64,000 bases of DNA from positions 1,674,001-1,738,000 of the forward strand of contig NZ_AP022618.1 in the NCBI RefSeq assembly GCF_010731615.1. Direction: 5' to 3'. The notes below the pieces were generated by a model, which saw only the letters and a list, made by a program, of their open reading frames with translations, was not told where the DNA came from and did no database searches. This DNA comes from Mycolicibacterium insubricum (GTDB lineage Bacteria > Actinomycetota > Actinomycetes > Mycobacteriales > Mycobacteriaceae). Shown piece by piece: positions 25,138 through 35,106 of this stretch. How positions within the stretch are numbered: position 1 is the stretch's first letter; the number at the start of each line of letters is the position of its first letter. Both the position numbers and the translations under genes were made by a program.

Positions 25138-26316
25138 ATGCAGGTTCCCGGGCCCTCCCCGTTGCCGCCGCTGGTCGCCCCGGCCGCCGAGCTGACCCGC
25201 GACGAGATCGCCCGCTACAGCCGGCACCTGCTGATACCCGAGTTCGGGGCCCTCGGGCAGCGCCGACTCAAGAACGCCCGGGTGCTGGTCATCGGCGCCG
25301 GGGGACTGGGCGCCCCGACGCTGCTGTACCTGGCCGCCGCCGGGGTGGGCACCATCGGCATCGTGGACTTCGACGTCGTCGACGAGTCCAACCTGCAGCG
25401 CCAGATCATCCACGGCCAGGCCGACGTCGGCCGGCTCAAGACCCACAGCGCTGCCGACTCGATCCGGGCGATCAACCCGCTGGTCGACGTGGTGTGCCAC
25501 GATCTGCAGCTGACCTCGGACAACGTGGCGGACCTGTTCGCCGGCTACGACCTGATCCTCGACGGCGCCGACAACTTCGCCACCCGCTACCTGGTCAACG
25601 ACGCCGCCGCGTTGGCCGGCAAGCCGTACGTGTGGGGCTCGATCCTGCGGTTCTCCGGGCAGGTGTCGGTGTTCTGGGACGCCGCCCCCGACGGCCGCGG
25701 CGTCACCCTGCGCGACGTGTTCCCCGAGCCGCCCGCACCGGGCACGGTGCCCTCGTGCGCCGAGGGTGGGGTGCTCGGGGTGCTGTGCGGCGCGGTGGCC
25801 TCGCTGATGGGCACCGAGGCGATCAAGCTGATCACCGGCATCGGGCAGTCGCTGCTGGGCCGGCTGCTGCTCTATGACGCACTGGCCATGACGCACCGCA
25901 CCCTGAACGTCGCGCGGGACCCGGCCCGGGCGCCGATCACCGAGCTCATCGACTACGAGCTGTTCTGCGGGGTCGTCCCGGACGCCGCACCGGCGGAGGC
26001 CTCCATCAGCCCCGCCGAGCTGCACCGACTGCGCGCCGAGGCGGTTCCGCTGGCGCTGGTCGACGTGCGGGAACCGGCCGAGTGGGAGATCAACCGGATC
26101 GACGGCGCGGTGCTGATCCCCAAGTCGGAGTTCGACGCCGGGACCGGTGCCGACCGGCTACCCCCGGGTCGCGTGGTGCTGTACTGCAAGTCCGGGGTGC
26201 GCTCGGCGGCGGTCGCCGAGACGCTGCGCGCGGCCGGCGTCGACGACGTGGTGTCGCTGACGGGTGGGATTCTGGCCTGGGCCCAGCAATTCGACCCCGA
26301 CATGGTCAGTTACTGA
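25138..26316 (+). CDS. moeZ: adenylyltransferase/sulfurtransferase MoeZ
   Basis: A two-domain protein of 392 residues. The N-terminal ThiF/MoeB-type E1 domain has the ATP glycine loop GAGGLG near residue 53 and the DxxxNLQRQ motif; it adenylates the C-terminus of sulfur-carrier proteins such as CysO, MoaD or ThiS. The C-terminal rhodanese domain carries the active Cys350 in LYCKSGVRS and supplies the sulfur. MoeZ thus serves thiocarboxylate formation for cysteine, molybdopterin and thiamine synthesis. Recalled counterpart Rv3206c; I recall it as SigH-linked in M. tuberculosis, but no SigH-type promoter is visible here. Confidence 0.94.
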   Translation: MQVPGPSPLPPLVAPAAELTRDEIARYSRHLLIPEFGALGQRRLKNARVLVIGAGGLGAPTLLYLAAAGVGTIGIVDFDVVDESNLQRQIIHGQADVGRLKTHSAADSIRAINPLVDVVCHDLQLTSDNVADLFAGYDLILDGADNFATRYLVNDAAALAGKPYVWGSILRFSGQVSVFWDAAPDGRGVTLRDVFPEPPAPGTVPSCAEGGVLGVLCGAVASLMGTEAIKLITGIGQSLLGRLLLYDALAMTHRTLNVARDPARAPITELIDYELFCGVVPDAAPAEASISPAELHRLRAEAVPLALVDVREPAEWEINRIDGAVLIPKSEFDAGTGADRLPPGRVVLYCKSGVRSAAVAETLRAAGVDDVVSLTGGILAWAQQFDPDMVSY

Positions 26317-26459
26317 TTCTATTGCGGGCGGTCCCGGTGTCGGTCCGGCTCCGCCGGCACTCGCTGCGCTCGCGCCAACTCCGCCTACCCTCGCCGAACC
26401 GCCCGACACGCCGCGGGAGCTGGCACCGCAGGTCAGCGGCCGGTCGATAGGGTGACGGG

Positions 26460-27314
26460 GTGAGTGTGGAACCGCCTCCCGACCATGTGCTCGCCGCATT
26501 CGGGCTCAACGCCGCGCGCCCCGCGGCTCTCGGCGCAGGCTGGGAGGACGGCTGGCGGTGCGGTGAGGTGGTGCTGTCGCAGGTCGCCGATCACGCCCGG
26601 GCCGCCTGGTCGGCCAAGGTCCGCGAGACCCTGTTCGTCGACGGCGTGCGGCTGGCCCGCCCGGTGCGCTCCACCGACGGTCGGTTCGTGGTGTCGGGCT
26701 GGCGGGCGGACACCTTCGTCGCCGGCACCCCCGAGCCCCGCTACGACGAGGTGGTCTCGGCCGCCGTCCGGTTGCACGAGGCCACCGCCAAACTGGAGCG
26801 CCCGCGCTTTCTGACCCAGCCGCCGTCGGCGCCGTGGGCCGAGGTGGACGTCTTCATCGCCGCCGACCGCGCGGCGTGGGAGGACCGGCCGCTGCACTCG
26901 CTGCCGTCCGGGGCGCGGCTGGCGCCCGGCTCGGCCGACGGGCAGCGCAGCATCGACCTGCTGCAGGCACTGGCCATCCTGCGCAAGCCGACCCGCAGTC
27001 CCAACCAGCTGGTACACGGCGACCTGTACGGCACGGTGCTGTTCGCCGGCGCCGCGGCTCCCGGGATCACCGACATCACCCCGTACTGGCGCCCGACGTC
27101 GTGGGCGGCCGGGGTTGCCGTCGTCGACGCGCTGAGTTGGGGAGACGCCGATGACGGCCTGGTGGAGCGCTGGGATGCGCTGCCCGAGTGGCCGCAGATG
27201 TTGTTGCGCGCATTGATGTTCCGGCTTGCCGTGCACGCCCTGCACCCGCGGTCGACCGCCGCGGCCTTCCCCGGCCTGGCGCGCACCGCCGCCGTCGTGG
27301 AATCCGTGATCTAG
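26460..27314 (+). CDS. TIGR02569-family protein (aminoglycoside-phosphotransferase-like fold)
   Basis: A 284-residue actinobacterial conserved protein (recalled Rv3205c, TIGR02569). The HGDLYGTVLF segment resembles the kinase-like HGDxxxxN catalytic loop, but the Asn ligand is missing (Val in place), as is the DFD-type metal motif, replaced by DITPYW. It is therefore an APH-like fold without clear kinase activity. GTG start at 26460 gives the expected N-terminus. The stop overlaps the convergent ATL gene by 4 bp (CTAG). Confidence 0.82.
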   Translation: MSVEPPPDHVLAAFGLNAARPAALGAGWEDGWRCGEVVLSQVADHARAAWSAKVRETLFVDGVRLARPVRSTDGRFVVSGWRADTFVAGTPEPRYDEVVSAAVRLHEATAKLERPRFLTQPPSAPWAEVDVFIAADRAAWEDRPLHSLPSGARLAPGSADGQRSIDLLQALAILRKPTRSPNQLVHGDLYGTVLFAGAAAPGITDITPYWRPTSWAAGVAVVDALSWGDADDGLVERWDALPEWPQMLLRALMFRLAVHALHPRSTAAAFPGLARTAAVVESVI

Positions 27315-27607
27315 AACTCGAACCGGTACTCCGACAGGCGGATTCGCCCGTCGTTCGCTAAAACGCCTTCGGCGCGCAGCAATTCGAGCTGCAGGTCGCT
27401 CTTGTGGGCGGCGGGCCGACCGGAGGCGCCGATCACCCGATGCCACGGCAGGTCCGCGGAATCCGTGCGCATGATCCACCCGACAATTCGCGGGCTGGAA
27501 AGTCCTGCGGCAGCGGCGATATCACCGTAGGTGGCGACCCGGCCGGGCGGTATCGCGGCGACGAGCCCGCGGACCCGTTCGATATCGGCATCGCTGACCT
27601 TGGCCAC
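27311..27607 (-). CDS. alkyltransferase-like protein (ATL), MGMT family with Trp for Cys
   Basis: A 98-residue protein with the HTH DNA-binding domain of O6-alkylguanine transferases. The active-site PCHRV motif reads PWHRVI, so the acceptor Cys is replaced by Trp. ATL proteins of this kind bind and flip alkylated guanines without repairing them and hand the lesion to nucleotide excision repair. Recalled counterpart Rv3204. It follows lipV by 3 bp on the same strand. Confidence 0.9.
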   Translation of the reverse strand: MAKVSDADIERVRGLVAAIPPGRVATYGDIAAAAGLSSPRIVGWIMRTDSADLPWHRVIGASGRPAAHKSDLQLELLRAEGVLANDGRIRLSEYRFEF

Positions 27608-27610
27608 CGG

Positions 27611-28396
27611 CTACTCCGCCAGCAGTCCGCGGATCAGCGCGGCGGTCTCGGCGGGCTTGGCCTGGGCCACCATGTGCAGGCACTCCAGGTCCACCAGCTG
27701 CAGATTCTCGCCCAAATGCCCACGCAGCCCGGCGATCAGGGAATCGGTGACATACGGCGGGTCGGTCCACAGCGCGCGGGCCAGGATCGTCGGCGTGCCC
27801 GGGCGCGGATAGACCACCGGCCGGGCCAGCTCGCTCCAGTACGACACCATCGCCGGGACGTACATGCGCCAGCCGTAGCGGCCGCCCGGCAGCGTGATCA
27901 GGTGCTCGTCCATATCGGCGTCCAGCAGTGCGGGGTCGACATCGGCCCAGGACCCGCCGGCCTTCTCCTCGCGCGCCTCGGCCGGATCCGGGTAGTCCGG
28001 GGAAGCCAGCATCGCCGCGGCGATCTCCGCCATCCACTCCCCGTCCAGGCCGACGGCGGGGTCCAGCAGCACCAGCCCGGACACCAGATCCGGGCGGTGA
28101 TGAGCCAGCTGCAGCGCGACCGCGCAGCCGAACGAATGCCCCACCACCACAACGGGTTCACCGCCGTCGGCCTCCAGCAGCGCGGACAGTGCCTGCACGT
28201 TGGCATCGAAATTCCACGGCGCTGCCCATGACGAGCGGCCGTGTCCGATCAGGTCCGGCGCGACGATCGGCACCTCGGGAAGGAAATTCTGTGCGATGTG
28301 TTCCCAGCGCCTGCCGTGCCCGGTCAGCCCGTGCAGTGCCAGGACGCGGGCCGGTCCCTCGGGGCCGTAGCGGTAGGTGTGCAGGTGTGCGGTCAC
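27611..28396 (-). CDS. lipV: alpha/beta hydrolase LipV
   Basis: A 261-residue esterase/lipase-like hydrolase. The nucleophile elbow is VVGHSFGCAVAL, the oxyanion HGLTGHGRRW precedes it, and the late His is in LECLHMVAQAKP; the catalytic Asp is in the ARALWTDPPYV region. No signal peptide is seen, so it is cytoplasmic or exported by another route. The symbol follows the recalled Rv3203 annotation. Operon with the ATL gene. Confidence 0.88.
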   Translation of the reverse strand: MTAHLHTYRYGPEGPARVLALHGLTGHGRRWEHIAQNFLPEVPIVAPDLIGHGRSSWAAPWNFDANVQALSALLEADGGEPVVVVGHSFGCAVALQLAHHRPDLVSGLVLLDPAVGLDGEWMAEIAAAMLASPDYPDPAEAREEKAGGSWADVDPALLDADMDEHLITLPGGRYGWRMYVPAMVSYWSELARPVVYPRPGTPTILARALWTDPPYVTDSLIAGLRGHLGENLQLVDLECLHMVAQAKPAETAALIRGLLAE

Positions 28397-28588
28397 GCCC
28401 TAGATCGTGCCAGGCGCCGCGATCCGACGCCGCGGCCGCGTCACCGGGACTTGTCACCTGTAGCTTCCGCCAAGCTCTTCGCGGCTCCGGGTTCGTAACC
28501 GTCACGCTCATCGCGGCTCCTTCGTCGCCGCTCGACGTGCCGGGCCTCACCGCCTCGACTTGTCGGACCCACGTGATGTCATGGGCTC

Positions 28589-31500
28589 ATGACGATCCTC
28601 CTGGCGCAGCCCGGCCTCGGTCCCGACGGGCTGACGGCCGACGCCCGCGGAATCGTCCGGCTGCTGGGCGGGCCCGGAACCGGCAAGAGCACCCTGCTCG
28701 TCGAGCTGGCCGCCACCCGGATCGCCGCCGGCGCCGACGTCGAATCGGTGCTGCTGCTGACCGGGGCCGGCCGCCCCGCCACCGCCACCCGGGCCCGGCT
28801 GACCACTGCGCTGCTGGCCGCCCGCCCCGGCCTCGCCGTCGTCCGCGAACCGCTGGTCCGCTCGCCGCACGGCTACGCCTTCGCGCTCTTGGCCCGCGCC
28901 GCCCAGCGCGCCGGGGACCCGGCGCCACGGCTGATCACCGGCACCGAGCAGGACGGCATCATCCGGGAACTCCTGGCCGGAGACGTCGCCGACGGCGCCG
29001 ACTACTGGCCCGCCTCCCTGCGCCCGGCGCTGGCCACCGCCGGATTCGCCACCGAACTGCGCGACCTGCTGGCCCGCTGCGCCGAACGCGGCCTGGACGC
29101 CACCGACCTGCGCCGGCTCGGCAAGAGCACCCGGCGCCCCGCCTGGGTGGCCGCCGGCCGGTTCGCCCAGCAATACGAACAGGTCATGCTGCTGCGCGCA
29201 GCCGTCGGCATGGCCGCCCCGCAGGCCACTATCCCCGCACTGGGCGCAGCCGAGATGATCGGCGCCGCCGCCGACCTGTTGCAGACCGACCCGGACCTGC
29301 TCGACGCCGAACGCGCCCGGCTGTCCACCCTGCTGGTCGACGACGCCCAGCATCTCGACCCGCAGGCCGTGCGGTTGATCCGCCTGCTGGCACCAGGCCC
29401 CGAGCTCACCGTCATCGCCGGTGACCCCAACCAGACCGCCTTCGGATTCCGCGGCGCCTCCCCGGAACTGCTGCTGGAAGACACCGACGACCCGGTGATC
29501 GAACTGCACACCTCCTACCGCTGCTCGCGCCCGGTCGCCGACGCCGTCACCGCGGTGGCCGCCGCCCTGCCCGGCGTCGGACCGGCCCGACGGATCACCG
29601 CCACCGACGACGACGGCCGCGTCTCCGCTCTGCTCGCCGCGTCCCCGCACGCCGAGGCACTGGCGATCGCCGACGCGCTGCGCCGCGCGCACCTGATCGA
29701 CGGCACCCCCTGGTCGCAAATGGCGGTCATCGTCCGCTCGGTGCCCCGGGTCGGCACCGCACTGTCGCGCACCCTGACCGCCGCCGGGGTACCGGTCGCA
29801 CCCGGTCGCACCCGCCCGCCGCTGGCAGAAAACCCGCTGGTGCGGACCCTTCTCACGGTGCTGCGGGCCACCGACGACGGGCTTACCGACGAGGACGCGC
29901 TGGCGCTGCTCACCGGCCCGCTCGGTCGCGTCGACCCGGTCACCCTGCGCCAGCTGCGCCGCGCCCTGCGCCGCATCGACGCCACCCTGCCGCCCCGCGG
30001 GTTCGGTGAACTGGCCGCCGCAGCCCTGACCACCACCGTGCCCGACGGGCTGGCCCCCCAGCACGCCCGGCCGCTGCAACGGCTGCGGGCGGTGCTGCAC
30101 GCCGCCCAACGGGCCGGAGCCACCGACCCGCGTCGCGCACTGTGGCAGGCCTGGCAGCGCAGCGGCATGCAGAACCGTCTGCTGGCCGCCGTCGAACGCG
30201 GGGGAGCGGGAGCGCTGCGCGCCGAGGCCGACCTCGATGCGGTCACCGAACTCTTCGACGTCGCCGACCAGTTCGTCATCCGCAGCCCCGGCGCCACCGC
30301 CGGCAGCCTCGTCGACCACATCACCGGCCTGACCCTGCCGATCACCGCCGCCGATCCCGTCGACACACCCGACGCGGTCACCGTGCTCAGCCCGCAGCAG
30401 GCTCTCGGCGCCGAATGGGACGTGGTGGTCATTGCCGGACTGCAGGAAGGCCTGTGGCCCAACACCGTTCCGCGCGGCGGCGTGCTGGCCACCCAGGAGC
30501 TGCTGGACGTGATCGACGGTGTCACCGGCGAGGTGTCCGCGCGCGCACCGCTGGTCGCCGACGAACGCCGACTGCTGCTGACGGCCATGGGCCGGGCCCG
30601 GCGCCGGCTCATCGTCACCGCCGTGGACAGCGACACCGGCGGCGACGGCGCCGAACTCCCGTCACCGTTCTTCCACGAGATCTCTCGTATTGCCCACACC
30701 GACATCGCGACCGACACCGACACCGACGCCGCGCCGGTCCCACAGGCCGCCCCGCCGGTGCTGTCGCCCGCCTCGGTGGTCGGCCGGCTGCGCGCGGCGG
30801 TCTGCGCCCCCGACGGCGAAATCGACGACGCCGCACGTGCCGCAGCCGCCCGCGAACTGGCCCGGCTGGCCGCCGCCGGTGTGCCCGGTGCCGACCCGGC
30901 CCAGTGGTACGGGCTCGCCCCGGTCAGCACCGACGCCCCGCTGTTCGATACCGCCGCGACCGTGCCGATGTCCCCGTCGACGCTGCAGACCGTCCTGGAC
31001 TGCCCGCTGCGCTGGCTGGGCGAACGCCACGGCGGCTCCGACCCGCGCGAGGTCACCTCCGCCCTCGGCTCGCTGCTGCACGCGCTGATCGCCGAACCCG
31101 GCCGCAGCACCGAGGAACTGGCCCGCGATCTGGAAAAGCTCTGGGACGCACTACCGTTCGGCTCGCCCTGGTACGCCCGCAACGAACTACACCGCCACCT
31201 CGACATGCTGGCAGCCTTCGGCGAATGGCGGCTGAACACCCGCGGCGAACTCACCGAGGTCGGCACCGAGGTCGTCGTGTCGGGAACCGTCGAGGTCGAC
31301 GACGACACCCGCGTCGGTATCCGCGGCCGCGCCGACCGGGTGGAACGCGACGCCGCCGGCCGGCTGGTGATCATCGATATCAAGACCGGCAAGACCCCGG
31401 TCAGCAAGGCCGACGCCGCCGAGCACGCCCAGCTGGCGGCCTACCAGCTGGCCGTGGAAGAAGGGCTGCTCGGGGAGGGGGAGACCCCCGGCGGCGCTCG

Positions 31501-31717
31501 GCTGGTCTACCTCGCCAAGACCGGGCGCGACGGCGCCACCGTGCGCGAACAGGACCCACTGACCCCGGAAACCGCCGAAACCTGGCGCGCGGCAATGGCA
31601 TCGGCACGCACCGACATGACCGGTCCGGACTATCCGGCACGTCGCAACACCGGCTGCACCCACTGCCCGATGCGCACCAACTGCCCCGCCTACCGTGAAC
31701 CGGGAGCGCGATCGTGA
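28589..31717 (+). CDS. adnA: ATP-dependent helicase-nuclease subunit AdnA
   Basis: One half of the AdnAB double-strand-break resection machine of mycobacteria. The 1042-residue sequence has an N-terminal superfamily 1 motor: Walker A GGPGTGKST at 27-35, Walker B VDDAQHLD, motif III GDPNQT, and motif VI near TAMGRARRRL. The C-terminal RecB-type nuclease has the DIK motif at D930 and K932, and cysteines C805, C1023, C1026 and C1032 in the AddB-type Fe-S arrangement. Its stop overlaps the adnB start (GTGA). Recalled counterpart Rv3202c (1055 aa). Confidence 0.94.
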   Translation: MTILLAQPGLGPDGLTADARGIVRLLGGPGTGKSTLLVELAATRIAAGADVESVLLLTGAGRPATATRARLTTALLAARPGLAVVREPLVRSPHGYAFALLARAAQRAGDPAPRLITGTEQDGIIRELLAGDVADGADYWPASLRPALATAGFATELRDLLARCAERGLDATDLRRLGKSTRRPAWVAAGRFAQQYEQVMLLRAAVGMAAPQATIPALGAAEMIGAAADLLQTDPDLLDAERARLSTLLVDDAQHLDPQAVRLIRLLAPGPELTVIAGDPNQTAFGFRGASPELLLEDTDDPVIELHTSYRCSRPVADAVTAVAAALPGVGPARRITATDDDGRVSALLAASPHAEALAIADALRRAHLIDGTPWSQMAVIVRSVPRVGTALSRTLTAAGVPVAPGRTRPPLAENPLVRTLLTVLRATDDGLTDEDALALLTGPLGRVDPVTLRQLRRALRRIDATLPPRGFGELAAAALTTTVPDGLAPQHARPLQRLRAVLHAAQRAGATDPRRALWQAWQRSGMQNRLLAAVERGGAGALRAEADLDAVTELFDVADQFVIRSPGATAGSLVDHITGLTLPITAADPVDTPDAVTVLSPQQALGAEWDVVVIAGLQEGLWPNTVPRGGVLATQELLDVIDGVTGEVSARAPLVADERRLLLTAMGRARRRLIVTAVDSDTGGDGAELPSPFFHEISRIAHTDIATDTDTDAAPVPQAAPPVLSPASVVGRLRAAVCAPDGEIDDAARAAAARELARLAAAGVPGADPAQWYGLAPVSTDAPLFDTAATVPMSPSTLQTVLDCPLRWLGERHGGSDPREVTSALGSLLHALIAEPGRSTEELARDLEKLWDALPFGSPWYARNELHRHLDMLAAFGEWRLNTRGELTEVGTEVVVSGTVEVDDDTRVGIRGRADRVERDAAGRLVIIDIKTGKTPVSKADAAEHAQLAAYQLAVEEGLLGEGETPGGARLVYLAKTGRDGATVREQDPLTPETAETWRAAMASARTDMTGPDYPARRNTGCTHCPMRTNCPAYREPGARS

Positions 31718-34700
31718 ACCCGCTGTCACCGGCCGAACTCGCCGACATCCTCGGTCTGCACACACCCACCGACGAACAGGCCGCCGTCATCGCCGCGCCG
31801 CCCGGGCCCGTGGTGGTCATCGCCGGCGCCGGCGCCGGAAAGACCGAGACCATGGCCGCCCGAGTGGTGTGGCTGGTCGCCAACGGCTACGCCACCCCCG
31901 GCCAGGTGCTCGGCCTCACCTTCACCCGCAAGGCCGCCGGGCAGCTGGCCCGGCGCGTGCGCAACCGCCTCACCAAACTCGCCGCCGCCGGACTCGTTCC
32001 CTACGGCAGCGCCGACGACGCCCAACCCGCGGTCTCCACCTACCACGCGTTCGCCGGCAACCTGCTCGCCGAATTCGGGCTGCTGCTACCGGTGGAACCC
32101 GACGCCCGACTGATCGGCGAAACCGAACTGTGGCAGCTGGCCTTCGACGTCGTCAGCCGCCACCCCGCCGAGCTGGACACCGACCGCACCCCGGCCGGCG
32201 TGACCCGGCTGGTGCTCAACCTGGCCGGCCAACTCGCCGAACACCTCGTCGACACCGGCGCCGTCCGGCACACCCACGCCGAACTCGGCCGACTGGTCAC
32301 CACCTTGCCGCCGGGCCCGCGCCAGCGCGCCGAACCCAGCCAGGAACTGATGAAAATGCTGGACATCCAGCACGAACGGGCCGACCTGGTCCCGCTGATC
32401 GACGCCGTCGCCACCCGGATGCGCGAAACCGGGGTGATGGACTTCGGCGCCCAGATGTCGGCCGCCGCCCAACTCGTGCAACGCGCCCCGGAAGTCGGCG
32501 AGGCGCTGCGCGCCCGCTACCGGGTGGTGCTGCTCGACGAATACCAGGACACCGGCCACGCCCAGCGGGTGCTGCTGTCCGGGCTGTTCGGCCACGGCGC
32601 CGACGACGGGCTGGCCCTGACCGCCGTGGGCGACCCCATCCAATCCATTTACGGCTGGCGCGGCGCCTCGGCCACCAACCTGCCCCGCTTCGCCACCGAC
32701 TTCCCGCTGGCCGACGGCTCCCCGGCGCCGATGCTGGAACTGCGCACCAGCTGGCGCAACCCGCCGGCCACGCTGCGGCTGGCCAACGCCATCTCCGAAC
32801 CGGCCCGCCGCCGCTCGGTCGAGGTCCGCGAACTGCTGCCCAAACCCGGTGCCGATCCGGGCGAGGTGGCGCTGGCCCTGTGTGAGGACGTGGCCGCCGA
32901 ACGCCGCTGGGTGGCCGAGCAGATCGCCGCGCGCTGGCAGACCGCCGCCGACGCCGGCCAGGCCCCGCCGACGACGGCGATCCTGGTGCGCCGCAACGCC
33001 GACTCCGCCCCGCTGGCCGCCGAACTGCGCGCCCACGGCGTGCCGTCCGAAGTGGTCGGGCTGGCCGGGCTGCTGGCCATCGACGAGGTCGCCGACGTGG
33101 TCGCCATGCTGCGGCTGGTCGCCGACCCGTGCGCGGGCACCGCCGCGCTCCGCGTGCTCACCGGGCCGCGCTGGCGCCTCGGCGCCGCCGACATCGCCGC
33201 GCTGTGGCGCCGCGCCCGCGACCTGGACTACCGGCCCACCGCCACCGCGGAATCCGGAATCGCCGCCGCCGAGGCGGTGGTCGCCGGACTGGCGCCCGAC
33301 GCCGACACTCCCGCCCTGGCCGACGCCATCTGCGACCCGGGCCCCGCGCACAACTACTCGCCCGAAGGATGCGCCCGGATCACCGCGCTGGCCGCCGAGC
33401 TGACCGCGCTGCGCGCGCAGCTGCACCACCCGCTGCCGGACCTGGTCGCCCAGGTCCGCGCGGTACTCGGCGTCGACGTCGAGGCCACCGCCACCCACGG
33501 CGGCCCGGACCGCACCGGCACCGAACAACTCGACGCGTTCGCCGCCGTCGTCGACGGCTACGCCGCCCGGATCAGTGCCCGCGACATCGACCCGGTGCTG
33601 GGGCTGCTCGGCTATCTGGACGCCGCTATCGCGCAGGAGGGCGGGCTGACCCCGGCGGACATCGCCGCGGCCGCCGGTCGGGTGCAGATACTGACCGTGC
33701 ACGCCGCCAAGGGCCTGGAATGGGAAGTCGTTGCCGTGCCGCATCTTTCGGCCGGGGTGTTCCCTTCGTCGACGGCCGGCGGCACCTGGCTGACCAACCC
33801 CGGCGAACTGCCGCCGGTGCTGCGCGGTGACCGCGTCACCCTCGGCGAACACGGGGTCCCGGTGCTCGAGGTCTCCGAGGTCACCAACCGCAAGCAGCTC
33901 GTCGACACCATCGACGCGCACAAGGCCCGGCTCGCCCAGCGCCGCAACGACGAGGAACGGCGCCTGCTCTACGTCGCGCTGACCCGCGCCGAGAGCACCC
34001 TGCTGATCTCCGGGCACCACTGGGGCGAAACCGGCCTCAAACCGCGCGGCCCGTCGGAGTTCCTCGTCGAGCTCGCCGGGATCGTCCGCGCCGCCGCCGA
34101 CGACGGGCAGCCGTGCGGGGTGATCGACCGGTGGGATCCCGAACCCCCGACCGGCGCGCAGAACCCGCTGCGGGAGAACACCGCCGCGGTGAACTGGCCC
34201 GCCGACCCGCTGGCCGGCACCCGCGGCGATATCGAGCGCGGCGCCCAGCTGGTGCGCGCCGCCCTGGCCGCGCTGCCGTCCGACAACGTTGACGCCGACG
34301 TCCAAGAAGCCCGGGAAGCCCACGAAGACCCGTACGGCTGGACCGCCGAGGTCGACGCCCTGCTGGCCGAACGCGCCCAAACACCCCAACTGACCGTCGC
34401 CGCCCTGCCGGCGCAGCTGTCGGTCAGCGCGCTGGTGGACATCGACCGCGACGCCCAAGCCGCGGCCACCCGGCTGCGCCGCCGGCTCCCGTCGGCCCCG
34501 GACAGCAACGCGCTGCTGGGCACCGCGTTCCACGAATGGGTCCAGCGCTACTACCGGGCCGATCGGCTGTTCGACCTGGAGGATCTGCCCGGCGCGGCCG
34601 ACGGGGCGCCCGTGGACCCCGACCAACTGGACGCGCTGCAGGCCGCATTCACCGCGTCGGCGTGGTCCGGGCGCACCCCGGTCGACCAGGAGGTGCCCTT

Positions 34701-35106
34701 CGAACTCGCGTTGGGCAACACGGTGGTCCGCGGCCGGATCGACGCCGTTTTTGCCGAACCCGGGGAACCCGACGGCTTCACCGTCGTCGACTGGAAGACC
34801 GGTGCCCCGCCGTCAGACGAGGAAGCCCTGCGGCACAACGCTATTCAGCTCGCTGTCTACCGCATCGCGTGGGCGGGTCTGGTCGGCTGCGATCCGGAGC
34901 GGGTGCGCGGCGCGTTCCACTACGTGCGGACCGGCACCACCGTCTACCCCGACGCGCTGCCCGGCGCCGAGGAACTCGCCGCACTGATCGGCCGCGCGGA
35001 CACCACCGGCGCAACCGATGAAGCCAACTCGGTTACGAGTGCCGCCACACCCGCAGCGCCGCGAGGATCATCGGGAGCTGCATCGGCAGGCGCCCCAGCG
35101 CGATGA
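31714..35106 (+). CDS. adnB: ATP-dependent helicase-nuclease subunit AdnB
   Basis: The second AdnAB motor-nuclease, 1130 residues. Motor motifs: Walker A GAGAGKT at 38-44, Walker B LDEYQD with D275 and E276, GDPIQSIYGWRGA, and motif VI ALTRAESTL. The C-terminal RecB-type nuclease carries VDWKTG with D1026 and K1028. The recalled biochemical picture is that AdnB is the lead motor that moves the complex 3' to 5'. The C-terminal 40 residues are a low-complexity tail that overlaps the convergent DoxX gene by 74 bp. GTG start is coupled to adnA. Confidence 0.94.
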   Translation: MNPLSPAELADILGLHTPTDEQAAVIAAPPGPVVVIAGAGAGKTETMAARVVWLVANGYATPGQVLGLTFTRKAAGQLARRVRNRLTKLAAAGLVPYGSADDAQPAVSTYHAFAGNLLAEFGLLLPVEPDARLIGETELWQLAFDVVSRHPAELDTDRTPAGVTRLVLNLAGQLAEHLVDTGAVRHTHAELGRLVTTLPPGPRQRAEPSQELMKMLDIQHERADLVPLIDAVATRMRETGVMDFGAQMSAAAQLVQRAPEVGEALRARYRVVLLDEYQDTGHAQRVLLSGLFGHGADDGLALTAVGDPIQSIYGWRGASATNLPRFATDFPLADGSPAPMLELRTSWRNPPATLRLANAISEPARRRSVEVRELLPKPGADPGEVALALCEDVAAERRWVAEQIAARWQTAADAGQAPPTTAILVRRNADSAPLAAELRAHGVPSEVVGLAGLLAIDEVADVVAMLRLVADPCAGTAALRVLTGPRWRLGAADIAALWRRARDLDYRPTATAESGIAAAEAVVAGLAPDADTPALADAICDPGPAHNYSPEGCARITALAAELTALRAQLHHPLPDLVAQVRAVLGVDVEATATHGGPDRTGTEQLDAFAAVVDGYAARISARDIDPVLGLLGYLDAAIAQEGGLTPADIAAAAGRVQILTVHAAKGLEWEVVAVPHLSAGVFPSSTAGGTWLTNPGELPPVLRGDRVTLGEHGVPVLEVSEVTNRKQLVDTIDAHKARLAQRRNDEERRLLYVALTRAESTLLISGHHWGETGLKPRGPSEFLVELAGIVRAAADDGQPCGVIDRWDPEPPTGAQNPLRENTAAVNWPADPLAGTRGDIERGAQLVRAALAALPSDNVDADVQEAREAHEDPYGWTAEVDALLAERAQTPQLTVAALPAQLSVSALVDIDRDAQAAATRLRRRLPSAPDSNALLGTAFHEWVQRYYRADRLFDLEDLPGAADGAPVDPDQLDALQAAFTASAWSGRTPVDQEVPFELALGNTVVRGRIDAVFAEPGEPDGFTVVDWKTGAPPSDEEALRHNAIQLAVYRIAWAGLVGCDPERVRGAFHYVRTGTTVYPDALPGAEELAALIGRADTTGATDEANSVTSAATPAAPRGSSGAASAGAPAR

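Noticed and set aside
23998..26025. Long minus-strand frame opposite DUF3152/moeZ
   Set aside because: Composition is a Gly/Val/His-rich antisense artefact; moeZ on the plus strand is certain.
26340..26420. GC-rich CACTCGCTGCGCTCGCG stretch as a mobile repeat
   Set aside because: This word is common in mycobacterial intergenic DNA and only one copy is seen here.
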